The position numbers and the translations under genes are program-made. Source: Circinella minor (lineage: Eukaryota; Mucoromycota; Mucoromycetes; Mucorales; Lichtheimiaceae). From it: 64,000 nt of DNA. Each line of letters starts with the position of its first letter. The stretch's first letter is position 1. This document shows, one piece after another, positions 39,163 to 52,016 of this stretch. Below the pieces are notes generated by a model. It was not told the DNA's origin, ran no database searches, and was given only the letters and a program-made list of their open reading frames with translations. The DNA lies in NCBI GenBank assembly GCA_016758965.1, contig JAEPRB010000023.1, forward strand, positions 1-64,000. The letters are read 5' to 3'.

Positions 39163-42100
39163 ATTTACTGTAAAATATCATATTAAATAACTTTGTGATT
39201 TTTTAATAGATCGAAACTCATAATGGTTTCCTTCCTATCGTTCTTCAAATTCTTGCTTCTGAAGAATTGGAACTTGGTGCTCGTCAAGCAGGTCAGGAAC
39301 AATAAACAATAAAAAAAATGGCCACAATTTAAATGTATTAATGTAATGATATTTTATAGCTGCCATCTATTTCAAGAACCGTATGAATAAAGCTTGGGAT
39401 CGCTCCAATGATGCTGCTACACCTATTAATGAAGACGACCGTAATATGGTCAAGCAGTCTATTTTGCAAGCATTACTTCGTGCACCTAGTGCTGTACAGT
39501 AAGTTTTTTTTTTTTACACACAGAAGTGTCTATACAATATGGATTAAGGATATGGATCATAGTGATAAAAGGGATAAAAAAAATAATATATCACTAAACA
39601 ACATAAAATAGAGTTCAATTATCGACTTGTTTAAATACTATTTTGAGCAATGATTTTCCTGATCAATGGCCCGACTTTGTTAATGAAATTCAAAACTTTT
39701 TATCATCAACTGATGTCAAGATGGTTTATACTGCTCTTCTTGCTCTTCGTGAGCTTGTTAAAGTCTATCAGTAAGTTTATTATTTATTATTCTTTATTCT
39801 TATAATTTGTTTTTAAAACGGAGGTTATTTTTTTTTTAGGTGGCGTTCTATGGAACGAAGAGAGCCTCTACAACAAATTATAAAGGTTACGTTCCCTGCA
39901 ATTTTGACAATTTCTGATAACCTTGTGCAACAAGAGAGTTTAGAAGCTGCTGAAATGCTTAAACTTGCTCTTAAAATTTATCACGCTGGTATTCAGGTAC
40001 ATATTAAATTTTTCAACGATGACATTGAGAAAGAAGAATTTAGGGAAATGTTTAAGGAAATCGAATATTAATAATAATTATCTATTGTTTATATTAGGTG
40101 GATTTACCAAAATGTCTTCAAGAAACACAATCTTTGGTTGGATGGGGTACCATGTTTTTACAATTGATCAACAAAAAGATTCCTTTGGAAGCATTACCAG
40201 CTGATCCCGAAGAACGCGAAAAATATTGTTGGTGGAAGACTAAGAAGTGGGCTTACCATTGTTTGAATCGTCTCTTCACCAAGTATGGTAACCCTGCCTT
40301 GCTTCCCGGAAGTTCAAACAAGTACAATGCATTTGCAAAAGGTTTCATTACCAACTTTGCACCTAATATTTTACAAACTTATTTGAATCAAATTGAAGGC
40401 TGGATCAAGAAGGAAAATTGGATGTCTGCCAAATGTCTGGCTGACAGTGCAGCATTCTTTTCAGACAGGTAAAAAAAATATATAAGGATTTTCACAAAAA
40501 AGATGGATTAAGGAATTATAAGATTAAATCGAATAATTAATCTCTGGGAAACGATTGGCTAACATTTACTGTTGTCATTTTTTTTATCTGTAGCATTAAA
40601 CATAAACTCACTTGGCAAATCTTAAAACCTCACACTGAAGATCTTGTTGCTCATTTCATTTTCCCTCAATTATGCTTTTCTCCCGAAGACGAAGAATTAT
40701 GGGAAGATGATCCAGTTGAATACGTCCATAAAAAGATTGATCCTCTTATGGATTTCCATTCACCTCAAACCAATGCTATCAATTTACTTATTGATTTAGC
40801 TCGTGATCGCAAAAAACATACTTTTATGGGTATTCTCAATTTTATCAACAATGTCTTGAACAAATATTTGGAAACTCCTGATGAGCAAAAAAATGGACGT
40901 GAAAAGGATGGTGCACTTTGTATGATTGGATGTTTGGCTCATCAAGTACTTCGACAAAAGTCTCCTGTTGCCAACATGATGGAACCTTTCTTTGTTACCC
41001 ACGTATTCCCCGAATTCAAGAGTCGTTTCCCTTACTTGCGTGCTCGTGCATGTGATATGACCCGTCATTTCAGCGACTTGGACTTCACTAATGAACAAAA
41101 TTTGGCTACGTTGTATCAAAATGTACTTGATGCTTTACGTGATTCTGAACTTCCTGTCAAGGTACAAGCTGCTTTGGCTTTGCAACCCATGATTCGTCAC
41201 GAAAGTGTCCGTAATGCTATGGCACCTAGTTTACCTTTCATTATGAACGAGCTTTTGAACTTGACGAACCAAATCGATATTGATACATTGGCCAATGTGA
41301 TGGAAGAATTCGTTGAAGTCTTTGCCGAACAATTAACACCCTTTGCCGTTCAACTCTGTACTCAATTGCGTGATACTTTCTTACGTATTATGGAGGAATT
41401 GGCTCAAGCGAACCAACAAGCTACTGGTGATGATGGATCTTTCAATGGTGACATTGATGAAATGAGTGACAAAACCATGGCTGCTATGGGTGTTCTCAAA
41501 ACAATTGGTACTTTGATCTTAAGTCTCGAAAGCACACCTGATATCTTGCAACAATTAGAAGAAGCATTGCTTCCTGTCATTACATATACTTTGGAAAATA
41601 ATGTTCTTGACTTGTACGACGAAATTTTTGAAATCATCGATTCTTGTACATTCTCTGCTAAGCGTGTTACACCTACTATGTGGGGTGTGTTCGAATTAAT
41701 TTACAAGGCATTCAAGGATTCTGGTATCGACTATATGGATGAAATGCTTCCACCTTTAGACAACTACATTTCATACGGTCGTGATGTCTTTGTGAGCAAC
41801 GAAAACATTCAACGGATGACATTTGATATCATTGATACTGTGATGAAGAGTGATCGTTTGGGTGAACATGATCGTGTCTGTGCATGCAAGTTGATGGAAT
41901 CTGTTCTTCTGAACTGCCGTGGACAGGTAGATGGCTACATTGGTCCTTTCCTCAATTTGGCATTCCAATTTATTTTCACTGGTTTGATGAAGACTACAGA
42001 ATTCAAGGTACACTGTCTCGAAGTAGTTATTAACTGCTTGTACTATAACCCTGCATTGACCCTTCGTATGCTTGAACAAAACCAATGGACTCAAGGTTTC

Positions 42101-42913
42101 TTCACTCTCTGGTTCAACAATTTGGAAAAGTTCTCTCGTGTCCATGACAAGAAACTTGTAATCGTTGCTCTCTGTTCATTGTTAGAACTTCCAGCTGACC
42201 ATATTCCTGCTTCATTGCAAGCTGGTTGGCCACAAGTACTTTCTGGTGTTGTTAATGTCTTCAGAACATTGCCCAAGGCTGTCGAAAGTAAGTAATTTTT
42301 TTTTATTAAAAAAAAAAGCTTTATTTTCTTGCTGGTTTGAACTATAAACTTACATACTTTTCTGTACATTTTATTATTTAGACCGTGAGCAAATGGAAAA
42401 ACTTTACGGCGATGGTTTTGATGAAGATGATTTTGATGGTGAAAGTGGTATTGAAGGAGGTGCTGATGATGAGGAAGAAGACAACGGTGATGAGGATGTA
42501 GTCGACGATGAAGATAATGAGTATTTGGAATATCTTGCTCAACAAGCAGCAAATCATTCCAGTGAATCCGAATATGATGAATTCGATGAAGAAATTGAAG
42601 AAGAACTTTTGTTTGAATCTCCTTTGGATGAAATTGATCCTTATATTCGATTTGGCGATGTATTTAAAAGTAAGTTTGTCTTTTTTATTTCATGAAGTTA
42701 TAATAAGCTATATTATGAACGACATTTTAAGTTAAACTAATAATAATGATCACCATAATAATATTTATAGATATGCAACAAAATAATCCTGCATCATACT
42801 CATTGCTTACAAAAGATCTTGACACTGAACAACAAACATTCATTATGTCAATCATGTCTACTGCAGAACAACGGCTTCAACAATTTCAGCAACAACAACA
42901 ATCTATCGTCTAA
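39000..42913 (+). CDS. Importin-7/8 type karyopherin (Sxm1/Nmd5 family)
   Basis: Nuclear transport receptor of the importin-beta superfamily, binding Ran-GTP and carrying cargo such as ribosomal proteins through the nuclear pore. Nine exons join in phase: 39000-39089, 39210-39291, 39360-39498, 39612-39770, 39840-39996, 40098-40468, 40594-42287, 42382-42669 and 42771-42913, giving 1040 aa, the usual length for IPO7/IPO8 and yeast Sxm1/Nmd5. The importin N-terminal region has ELGARQAAAIYFKNRM, and VKVQAALALQPMIRHE marks a HEAT-repeat helix pair. The C-terminus has the acidic stretch typical of this subfamily (EDDFDGESGIEGGADDEEED region), followed by DPLDEIDPY-like sequence. Which of the Sxm1/Nmd5 paralogues it corresponds to cannot be decided by eye. 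Confidence 0.92.
39109..39159. repeat. (TA)n microsatellite in importin intron 1
   Basis: About 25 uninterrupted TA units inside the first intron (39090-39209). It is likely length-polymorphic and prone to assembly error. Confidence 0.9.
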
Positions 42914-44729
42914 TAATAATAATATTATAATAATAACAATAATAATATGAATCAGCCCTTTTTTTAAAAAAATATATAACGAAACTAACATAACAAAATA
43001 ACGTTTGTTTTTTTTTTTATCATGAACCATCCTTCTCTCTTTTTTTTCTGTAATATCCTTTTCATATCTTATACAAATCTTTTTTTTTCCTTTTCTTAAA
43101 AATTTTACACATACACCTCCCCCTCACCATTTGCAATCTTATATAAACATCATCATATTATTCTCTTTCACACACACACACACACACAAACACACTTAAA
43201 GAATATCTATCCCCTTTTTGTTTGTCTCTAGAAGCTGAAAAAAAAAACACTATAGTAAATTTACAATATTTTAAAGCAAAAAAAAAAAAGCTATATTTTA
43301 TTTAATGAGACTTTACTCCACTATGATGCATAGAAAGACGATTATAGTATTCTATTGATAATATAAAAAAAGTTATTTATATTTCATTTAGACATAGTCT
43401 TAAGGGATTAGGGAGTTGTCGTGATACTGATAATTTTTATTTGAGAAAAGATTATAGGTATACGTACCTCAGCAATAATTCCCTTTCAGTCACTGAAAAT
43501 TGTACTTGTACATTACACACTTTTTTCAGATCTTCAATTGACGCCACTGTCATATTCCATGGTGGCAAACTAGGGGATTTTTAAATCCCTTCTTTCCTCC
43601 TGAGATATTAGAAGTATATCATATTACTGACACTACATTATTGATGATCGTACAACTTTCTTATATATAAAATTATAGTTATTACATTTACAATTATAGT
43701 ATTTTATACACATGAAAAAAATGGTACGTATCCCAAAAAAAAAAAAAAAGCTCCTTACGTATATATATTAATGTATAACAACGATGGAGAAAAAGCACAG
43801 AGCTAGGGCATATTATCAACTTATTGACATAATACGTACGTAGTATTGTAATGAAGAAACTCTATCATATCTTGTTTGTGTATGTAATGTATGACCGGTC
43901 CAACTTTACTATTTAGAATTTACGTAAATAGTACGCATGTTGACATACTTTGTTTCTATGTTATATCCCTTTTTTGATCGTTATCCCTACAACGTACAAA
44001 AACTTGCCACACTGCCCTCATATTTTTTCCACTAATAATAGACTTCTCTCGCAATTGGGTACAGTGTTTGGATATACAGAACGATTTCTATCTATTCACT
44101 ATATACGTACCAAAGTTCTGGCATGTAAAGAAAATAATCATAATATAATCTATAAATGGTATATGCATTTTTTTTTATATATTCTTATATATTACTACAC
44201 ATTCTTATCTTTCTTTTATGCTTAAAAGTAATTCAAATTTATAAAGATGTTGATTGCTGCTGTTGTTTTACGCGGATTTATTATTATTACATACAAAGGT
44301 CGAGAAAGTAAATCGCTTCATTTTTTTTTTCGCACTTATTATTCACCATGATGTATAATAACTACACAAGCTTTTCTTATACCTATACTTATACTTTCTC
44401 CTCCAAGCTAGAATAGAAAAGTAAGGACTCTAAGTATATTTTTTTTACGAGGCCTAGCCTATCTCCTATTTTTCTTCGTCCCCTTTTTCACTCTCCCTAT
44501 ATGCAGTAGTAAAAACTCTGAAGCGTGTATAATTATTGATCATAATTGCCAAGAAAGACACGACAACAACAGCAACAAAAATGAAAAGGGAGAATGGTAA
44601 AAATAAAAATAAAAAAGAGGGAGGCGCCAAAATGCAAAAGTAATCTTCAATATATTCGAATATTCCTTACTATTATATGAACTCTACTCCTTGTTATTTA
44701 ATACTCCAAATTCGGGTAAATCATGAAAA

Positions 44730-44764
<35 letters not shown>

Positions 44765-45105
44765 TACTTTCTCTCTATATATACCATCTCCTCAACACAG
44801 TAACGTTCTTTTCCTTCTCCTTTATTCTTTTTATACTATGCACAAAAACAAAATAGAAGACCATTTTTCTTTTTTCGAAGAAATTAAGTTAGGGTTTCGA
44901 TGTATATAGGGGGTTACTTATATCCATCATCAACAACGTTTAGTACTCAATCTATATACATAATAATTCATAGTTAAGGTACGTAAAAAAAAAAAAAAAA
45001 GAATATAAATACCATGAAAGAAAAACTAAGCGATATCATATAATACTTTTTTTTATTTCAATCAATCTTTTTTTCTCCAAATCAATTTTTATCCTATAAC
45101 GAAGA
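42914..45105. other. AT-rich intergenic region
   Basis: About 2.2 kb with no supported gene. It holds the importin 3' UTR, (CA)n near 43172-43194, a (CT)n tract at about 44732-44761 and several TACGTA palindromes (for example near 43460, 43755 and 43833). A frame at 43950-44225 lacks any domain. Confidence 0.55.
45004..45011 (+). promoter_or_regulatory. TATA box (TATAAATA) of the small secreted protein gene
   Basis: TATAAATA lies 95-102 bp before the ATG at 45106, directly after a poly-A tract, a good core-promoter position. Confidence 0.6.
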
Positions 45106-45369
45106 ATGGTCAAACTCTCAATTTTTGCTGTAATTGCTGCTGTAACAGTTTCTGTCCTTGCTGATCGTGACAATTTAGATACTTGTGAATGTGTGGATGT
45201 AAACAGTGATGGAACTAGTAGCGTACATATCGCTTGTTGTATTGAGGCAGGTGGTAAAGCAAGTGACAATGAGTGTAAATACGATCGAAACATCTTACCT
45301 TCAGCACCCGCTGCTTTCGAGAGCTGCTGTAGCGCAGCCGGTGGCAAACTCGATTGTCATGGAAAATAA
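45106..45369 (+). CDS. Small secreted cysteine-rich protein
   Basis: Single-exon gene of 87 aa. Residues 1-19 form a clear signal peptide (basic MVK, hydrophobic core, cleavage expected after VLA), so the mature protein is about 68 aa and extracellular. It contains eight cysteines in the order C-x-C ... CC ... C ... CC ... C. That is not the classical hydrophobin order (C, CC, C, C, CC, C), though the two CC pairs are reminiscent. Two Ala-Gly-Gly-Lys turns follow or precede the cysteine pairs (EAGGKAS and SAAGGKLDC), hinting at an internal duplication. No family recognised; a wall-associated or effector-like protein is possible. A TATA box and short leader support expression. Confidence 0.75.
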   Translation: MVKLSIFAVIAAVTVSVLADRDNLDTCECVDVNSDGTSSVHIACCIEAGGKASDNECKYDRNILPSAPAAFESCCSAAGGKLDCHGK

Positions 45370-46125
45370 GGTAAATATAATATAAAATAGATTGTTATCA
45401 TTATCCCTTGTCATTGTCATAATATGTATAGGTACATATAGACTAATTATTCCTTGTTTTTATATCTATTTATATATTACGTATCATCATTCAAAAAGAA
45501 AGTCTAATATATACCCTTTCTTTTATTATCATTATATTCGCTACATTTTACATACATATTTTTTCATACGTATTAAACAGTCTCCTCTTTCTTCTTTCTA
45601 TACCAACAAATCATCATTAACATATTATCATGTTCATTTTCAGTTCTCATTAAATCAAATATCAACTTTAAAATGAAAAAAAAAACTCATTCTATCATTT
45701 GTTTCATATTCTTTCATAATAAATTAAATATATATAACACAATATGACTTCTACAGTATAACGATAAACAATATTTTGTGCCACCTCTACTACCTGTGTG
45801 TGTTTTTAAGTCTAGTATAACTCGAAGATGTTCCGAAACTAGTAGTAGTACGTATGGATGATTTTATAACAATATAATCAACCATTTATAAAAATTAAAA
45901 TAAGATGTATAAAGTATTTTTGATTCAAAAATGTTGAAGTTGAAAAAGATTCATTGAAGTAATAATGGAATCAATAATAATCCTTCCACCAATTTTTACA
46001 CTAAAGGAGGAGTTTCATTAGTCACAAGCCAATTTTCTTTGTTAACAGGCATCAGCTTCTACTTTTTTTTTCCCTCCCTCTTCTTTTCTTCTTCGTATGT
46101 ACGTCCTGTTCGAACGGCAAATATA
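45370..46125. other. AT-rich intergenic region
   Basis: About 750 bp between same-strand genes, with no supported gene. It should contain the 3' UTR of the small secreted gene and the promoter of the F-box/LRR gene. Confidence 0.55.
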
Positions 46126-49100
46126 ATGAACGCAACATTTTCACAAGAAGAATGGGCCTCTTCATTCAATTGGAATACAAATCAGCAAGGTCTTTTGAGA
46201 CTACGTACCAATGAAATGGAACATTTATGTCTTTTTCTATCCACGCAACGAGACTTGTTGGAATTGGCACTTGTCAACCGAGCTTGCAATGCGGTAGTGT
46301 TACCAATTCTTTGGCGAAAACCAAGTCTTCCGGTTCCTGAAAAACTACCACCATTTTTACGTACAGTAGCATCGCAAAAACATTTGGCATTATATGTTAA
46401 ACGGATATCCCTTTGCGTTCGAGACGGCGACTGCCCGACTGTTTTTCAACCTGTACATGATTCTATGCTGAAACGACACCAAGAAAAAATCCCACTCCGT
46501 TGGCCTAAATTGATTATGCATATGGTACAACAGTGTGAAAATATCGAAACGTTGAAAATATATGGTTGGGAACTGACACCAATGAAAATCGAAACGATTG
46601 GGGCTACTTTGAAAAACTTGCAAAGCATCACCATTATCGGTTCCAATGACCACTTTCAACGCCCGTTTGTGCTCCGGAACTTGCTATCGCGACTACGTGA
46701 ATTACACCTCGATGGTGATTTTTGTATCTCTTTGGATTTTGCAAATACACTTGCTACACGTGCCCATGCTTTACGTTCATTGGAAATCCCATTATGCTAT
46801 GGTGATAAGCGAATCGAAAAACAAGCATTGACGCGTCTTTGTTCTGGAAAGAAAGGAGAACTGGATTTAACCGCTCTTAAATTGACCAACGCCAGTCCTA
46901 TGCAAGATGAAGATGTCGAGAATGTTTTATCTGCATTTCCCAACTTACGGTCATTTACATTACATGGAACCATCAATGTCACTGCCGGTATTATTTCAAC
47001 AGCCATTATCAAGTGTGAAAACATTGAAAGCATTGAGTTACGCGCTCATTCCCAGACGGTTCTTCGTCAAGTACATAAACCAGCAATGCACAATTTCCCC
47101 AATACCTGGGTGTCAGCTTCACGGTTGAAACGATTGCTTTTGGAATACATGGCCGTTCCCGAAAAAGTGATGGAAGATTTGGCTCAATCATCCGATTCAT
47201 TAATGACTATTGGTTTACGAAACTGTTTACATGTTACAGACAAGGCATTAGTACAATTGATCGAATGTAACGAGAACTTGAAAACTTTGCACCTTGTGGA
47301 TTGTGAACTAATTACAGACGAGACATTAAATGGATTGGCCCAGTCGAGTGCACGAAAAACAATACAGGATGTATACATTGAACATTGCGGTCAGATCACA
47401 CCACGTGCTGTTTATCTCTTTTGTTGTGCTACCACGAATTATCGCTTACAACATCTTTGTTTTGATGGTTACCGCAATCTTAGCTCGTCGATTCTGGGCA
47501 CTTTTATACCTCCAGGTGAAGATACTCAAAGTGGTGGATGGGAATCACGAGTTAAATTGGATGAAAGAGCAATTGATGCATTGGCATCTATGGATACCCA
47601 ATTGACTCCTGACCTTTTGGATTTGCCCGAAGATAAAACTATTACTGGCGAACAATTAATTTTGCTCGCAAAAGAACTGAATATTGGCGTTGATATTCTT
47701 AATAGTGCCATTGAAAAAATTCAGGTAGACATAGAATTATTGTGAATAGGAAAAGGATAAAAAGAAATTAGTTTGTATGGTGTGGACATCATGGTAGAGA
47801 GGGGTTTTTTGTAAAAAAAAAAAAAAAAAAAAAGTTACAGTAACTGGGTAATAATATTCATAATTGATATGTTAGAGTGAATGTCCGGTGGAAGGAATCG
47901 ACGACATTGATAGTGGATCGGAACAAACATCGGCATATGCAGACTTTGAACAAAGTAAGAAAAGAAAAGAAAGGGATACAGAAATTACAAGTATAGTTAA
48001 ACTTCATTATTTTTTTTTTTTTTTTGCTCGGATAGAAATTGAACATAAACCATTGTCACGCGTGTCGTCTTTGAGGATCCAACACAATCTGCGACCAACA
48101 ACTCCGGCAAGGTGGGCACATGCAAATGAATCAGATATTCAACAATACCTACCATTATCAACATCCATGGATGATCATGATAATCGTACCGTCATTTCTA
48201 CCATCTCTCGACGCTCATCTCGACACTCTCACCGTTCATCCCATCACTCTCAACGTCATTCTTCGATTGATACTCCAGAACCAGAATCAACAACTGAATA
48301 TGAATCTGAACATCAAGTAGAACCAGAAGAACATAGAATGGATGATGATATCGATGAACGTTTTGAAGATTTTAACGAACATAGTACTAGTTCTTCAATC
48401 GTCTCTGCTGATGATCGATCACCTGCCCTAGAAACTGATAATGACATGGATTTTGTAAATGAGCCATTTCCAGAACAAGAAATAACAACACAAAGAGATA
48501 CAATGGCTTCCAGTCAGGTGATGACAACGACAACAACAAGGTCCACAGTTCATGAGAACTGGCCATCACTTTCCACTAGTAATACCATTCCTCCCATAAA
48601 CAAGAAAAAGACATCTGAAGTTGAACTTGGCGGTTGGGGAACAAATGATATGGGGCCATGGGTGAAAAAAGTTCAACCATCACCCAAGTACTCTGATCCA
48701 CTACCACCCACACGACGACGAGAAAACGAATCTTGGGTACCGTATACTGAAGAACGTTATGGACAACAGTGGCAACAACAAACACTTGAACCAACGCAAC
48801 CAACTTTCAAAAGTGCTGGTGGTCGTAATTCGTATAGTATGGAAAGTGATGGATGGGGAACCCCTAAATCATATGTAGCCTGGTCTGATGTACGCCAACA
48901 AGGTTTTGCTCGTGAAGTTCTTGAACAGCAAAGGTCAACTCAATTTTGGGATAGTCAAGCACAAAGATATAAATCTTATGACACTAGTGTATCGGTAAAA
49001 ACATGGAATGACAGTGCAGCAAAACCATCACACCAATCACAACCAGCAGCAACATCGAATGAAAGTACCTCTTTCAATTCACTGAATACGTCTTGGCTAC

Positions 49101-50816
49101 CAATAAAAAATGTCAATTCGACGTTACAAGAACAGCAACAGCAACAATCCAAGAAAATTCCTGAAAACAACAAAAGATTCTCACAATCACAATCACGACC
49201 ACGATCACCGGAGATATTAAGTAGTGACGATGAAGATATTAATTGGGACGATGACGATGGAGTCACTATCAAAACTTCTCCGGTGCTCGTACCTCAACAT
49301 GGTAGACAACCACCACTGCCTGCAAGTAGAGGTAATAATCATTATAATCCTTTTCTACCTATTCATCCTGGAAACCCTAAATGGCAAAGAAAAGATGAGT
49401 GGATTATTGATACAAAACCCAGTGTGATGGAGCACCCTGAACAAGATGTGTACAATTCTGGCCTTGTACTTGATGAGGGTTGGGATTGACATCTACGTGT
49501 GTATTCATATATTCCCAGCCTAATAAACTTTAGATTATGGAATGCTTATTGACCTCGTTGTCTCTCTCTAATTATACTTCTCTTTCTTTTTATTTTGTTA
49601 TACTATCGATATAGGTCATTCGAAGAGCTTCTCTGAAAGCACAAAAAGTGTAAAGCCACCTGAGCGACCCATAGGAGATAATATTGCTCAATGGAATGAT
49701 TTTGCGTCGGTAGGGGTTGCAGAGCAAGTTATTATACAAGACCAAAGAGCTCGACAAAATGATCAAGCAGCAGCATCTCATCAACGACAACAACAATCAA
49801 TTACTCCGGTTGATACACAATCAGGATTTTTGATTGATACGAGCGATGTGATTAGTAAATCGGCCATTTCCGATACAAAACTCATCAGTACGTCTTTCCA
49901 ACCAACATCCACATCATTCGATTCTTCATTATGGAAGGTCATGTCTGGCCTTAATATGGATAATAGTATACCAACATCAACACAGAGTGAACAACCACAA
50001 CAAGCATCATCTCCACGTGATGGAGTATCTGCTACGACTACTACTACTACTACTACTAATACTATTTCTACTACTTCTAACCATGTTCAAAATAATACCA
50101 ACAGTTTGGTCGATAATACAACAGATGATCTTCTTTCTCCCACTGAGGAAAGCAGTACAGATATGCTCAGTATACAGGCACCGTTAACACCTCGTAACAA
50201 TAATACAGAGACGAATACCATCCAACAGCCATTAACTCCACAAGTTCCAGAAAGTTCAAAAGTAAATAGTCCTCATACTGCCGATATAGGAGTCAGTGAT
50301 TCATTGAAATCTGCATTATTTGGAACCCCACAAACGGATGCATCAGCATCAGATAATTCACAAGGTGTATCTACACCACTATCTCCTGAAAGTTTATCTT
50401 CACCTTCTGGACAATCGCCTTTACCCAAACCAGAAGCTGATCAAGAACCTAACGCGGATCCACGCGGTCCACGACTTGGCTCGTTTATAATTAGTATTCC
50501 AGAGAAGGGTGATTGCGTGCTCAAAATTTATATGGTAAAAACCCTATCCCACATTAAACTCATTTATTTATTTGCTAAGGTATTTTTTGACACTTAAGGT
50601 ATTAACAAAAAAAAATTGTATGTATGATTTTAGAATGTTTCACCTGAAGATAGTGCTCGAGAATTCTGTGATGAGAATGGTATACCTGACATGTACGATA
50701 AGGTAGCTGCGCTTATCAAAAAAGCATATGATAATCTAAAAACCAAAAAAATTCTTGAATCCAAAGGTAACAAGAAAAAGAAAAGTTCAAAGAAAAAAAA
50801 AGCAGCAATAAATTAA
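46126..50816 (+). CDS. F-box/LRR protein fused to a long WG-motif tail
   Basis: Model: exons 46126-47724, 47876-47954, 48036-49478, 49615-50534 and 50634-50816, 1407 aa. Exon 1 has an F-box-like region (about 25-70, LRTNEMEHLCLFLS and VLPILWRKP) and leucine-rich repeats of the AMN1/SCF substrate-receptor type (for example LRNCLHVTDKALVQLIECNE). Exon 1 could end alone at a TGA (47745, 539 aa). However, the next frame has no ATG, and a CAG|gtagac donor joins it in phase 0 to ttag|AGTGAA. The tail is disordered with GGWGTND, DGWGTPK and DEGWD motifs, ending in a compact domain (SIPEKGDCVLKIYM|NVSPEDSAREFC) and a Lys-rich end. The intron 49479-49614 has a weak gttggg donor. The F-box/LRR part is secure; the fusion is inferred. 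Confidence 0.65.
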
Positions 50817-51056
50817 GTAGTAATACTGCCATTGTTATTGCTGAATCCCAAGTATAATCACTACCCTTCCTCTTAATTTTTTTTTACCATCATCAACCCG
50901 CCATTCCATCATCCTTAATAAACCTCTTTCATTATAAAAACATCATCAATAACAATAATAATAATACTACAAGTTTTGCATATATCAAAAGATACAAAAT
51001 GTAAATAGAGAAAGAAAAATAAAAAAAGTGAATCCATCAGTTCTTTTTATTATTAT
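50817..51056. other. Short convergent 3' intergenic region
   Basis: 240 bp between two convergent stop codons, holding both transcript ends. No gene. Confidence 0.6.
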
Positions 51057-52016
51057 TTAAGCACGGGCAAGACGAGCGTTGCGGGCCAATTGACGCTTGT
51101 TCAAACGAACAACCTTCTTATCAGCAGCCTTGGCAACGGTTTCTTCCTTTTCGGTGAGGATAACCTCAATGTGGGAAGGAGAGGTCATGAAGGGGTTACT
51201 AAGAAGAAAAAAATAAATTAAAATTAATATCAACCAATTCTATCGTTTCATTTTGGAACTATAGCGACTAAGATACTTACATTCTACCGTGAGCACGGTA
51301 TGTGCGACGACGGTGCTTGGGAGCTTGGTTAACAATGATGCTGGAGATGTAAAGTTCTTCAACATTCAAACCCTTAGCCTATACATATATATAATAGTCC
51401 AATATTAATATTCTTCAAAACACTAGTTCCACTTTTTTTCGATCGATTTAATATATATATATATACCTCAGCGTTGGATTCAGCATTCTTCAACAAGTCA
51501 GTGATGAACTTGACGGACTTGACGGGCCAGCGACCTTGAGTAGCCTTGAATTCCTTGGCTTGAGCAGTACGGCCAACACCACCGTTGAAGTGACGGAAAG
51601 GAATGACTTGCTTGTGCTCAGTGACGTTTTGCAAATAGCTATAAGCCTTGCTCAACTTTAAGCCTTGGATGGCAACTGCGACTTCATGAGTGTTCTTGAA
51701 CTATATAATTATTAAATGATTTCCAAATAGCTGTGTTATTATGATTGTGTGTAAAACTGTGTCGTATATAACGTTCTTTTCTTTGTTCTTTTTGTTGCGT
51801 TTAATTTTTCTTTTCGTCAAAATGAAAGAGTTGAATACTTGCATGAACACGGAGGTAAGAACCACGAGACTTGGCAGCTAAAAAAATAATTAATTAATTA
51901 AAATAATTATTAGATATATATTTACATGAATTATATATTATTAGCTTTCCAATTTTGAAATTTAATTAATAATTACCTTTGGACGCGTTAGAGGGAGTGG
52001 CAGCGTATCTCACCAT
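51057..52016 (-). CDS. RPL17: 60S ribosomal protein L17 (uL22)
   Basis: Large-subunit protein lining the exit tunnel. Five exons on the minus strand, 52016-51977, 51877-51843, 51700-51467, 51378-51281 and 51198-51057, give 182 aa (yeast 184). The start [63 protein letters not shown] and [17 protein letters not shown] are classic uL22 signatures. Intron 2 (51842-51701) is a GC-AG intron: the exon ends GTTCAT and the donor reads gcaagt; no GT alternative keeps phase. A good acceptor (actatccag) about 14 nt before the ATG suggests a 5' UTR intron as well. Convergent with the F-box/LRR gene, 240 bp apart. Confidence 0.96.
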
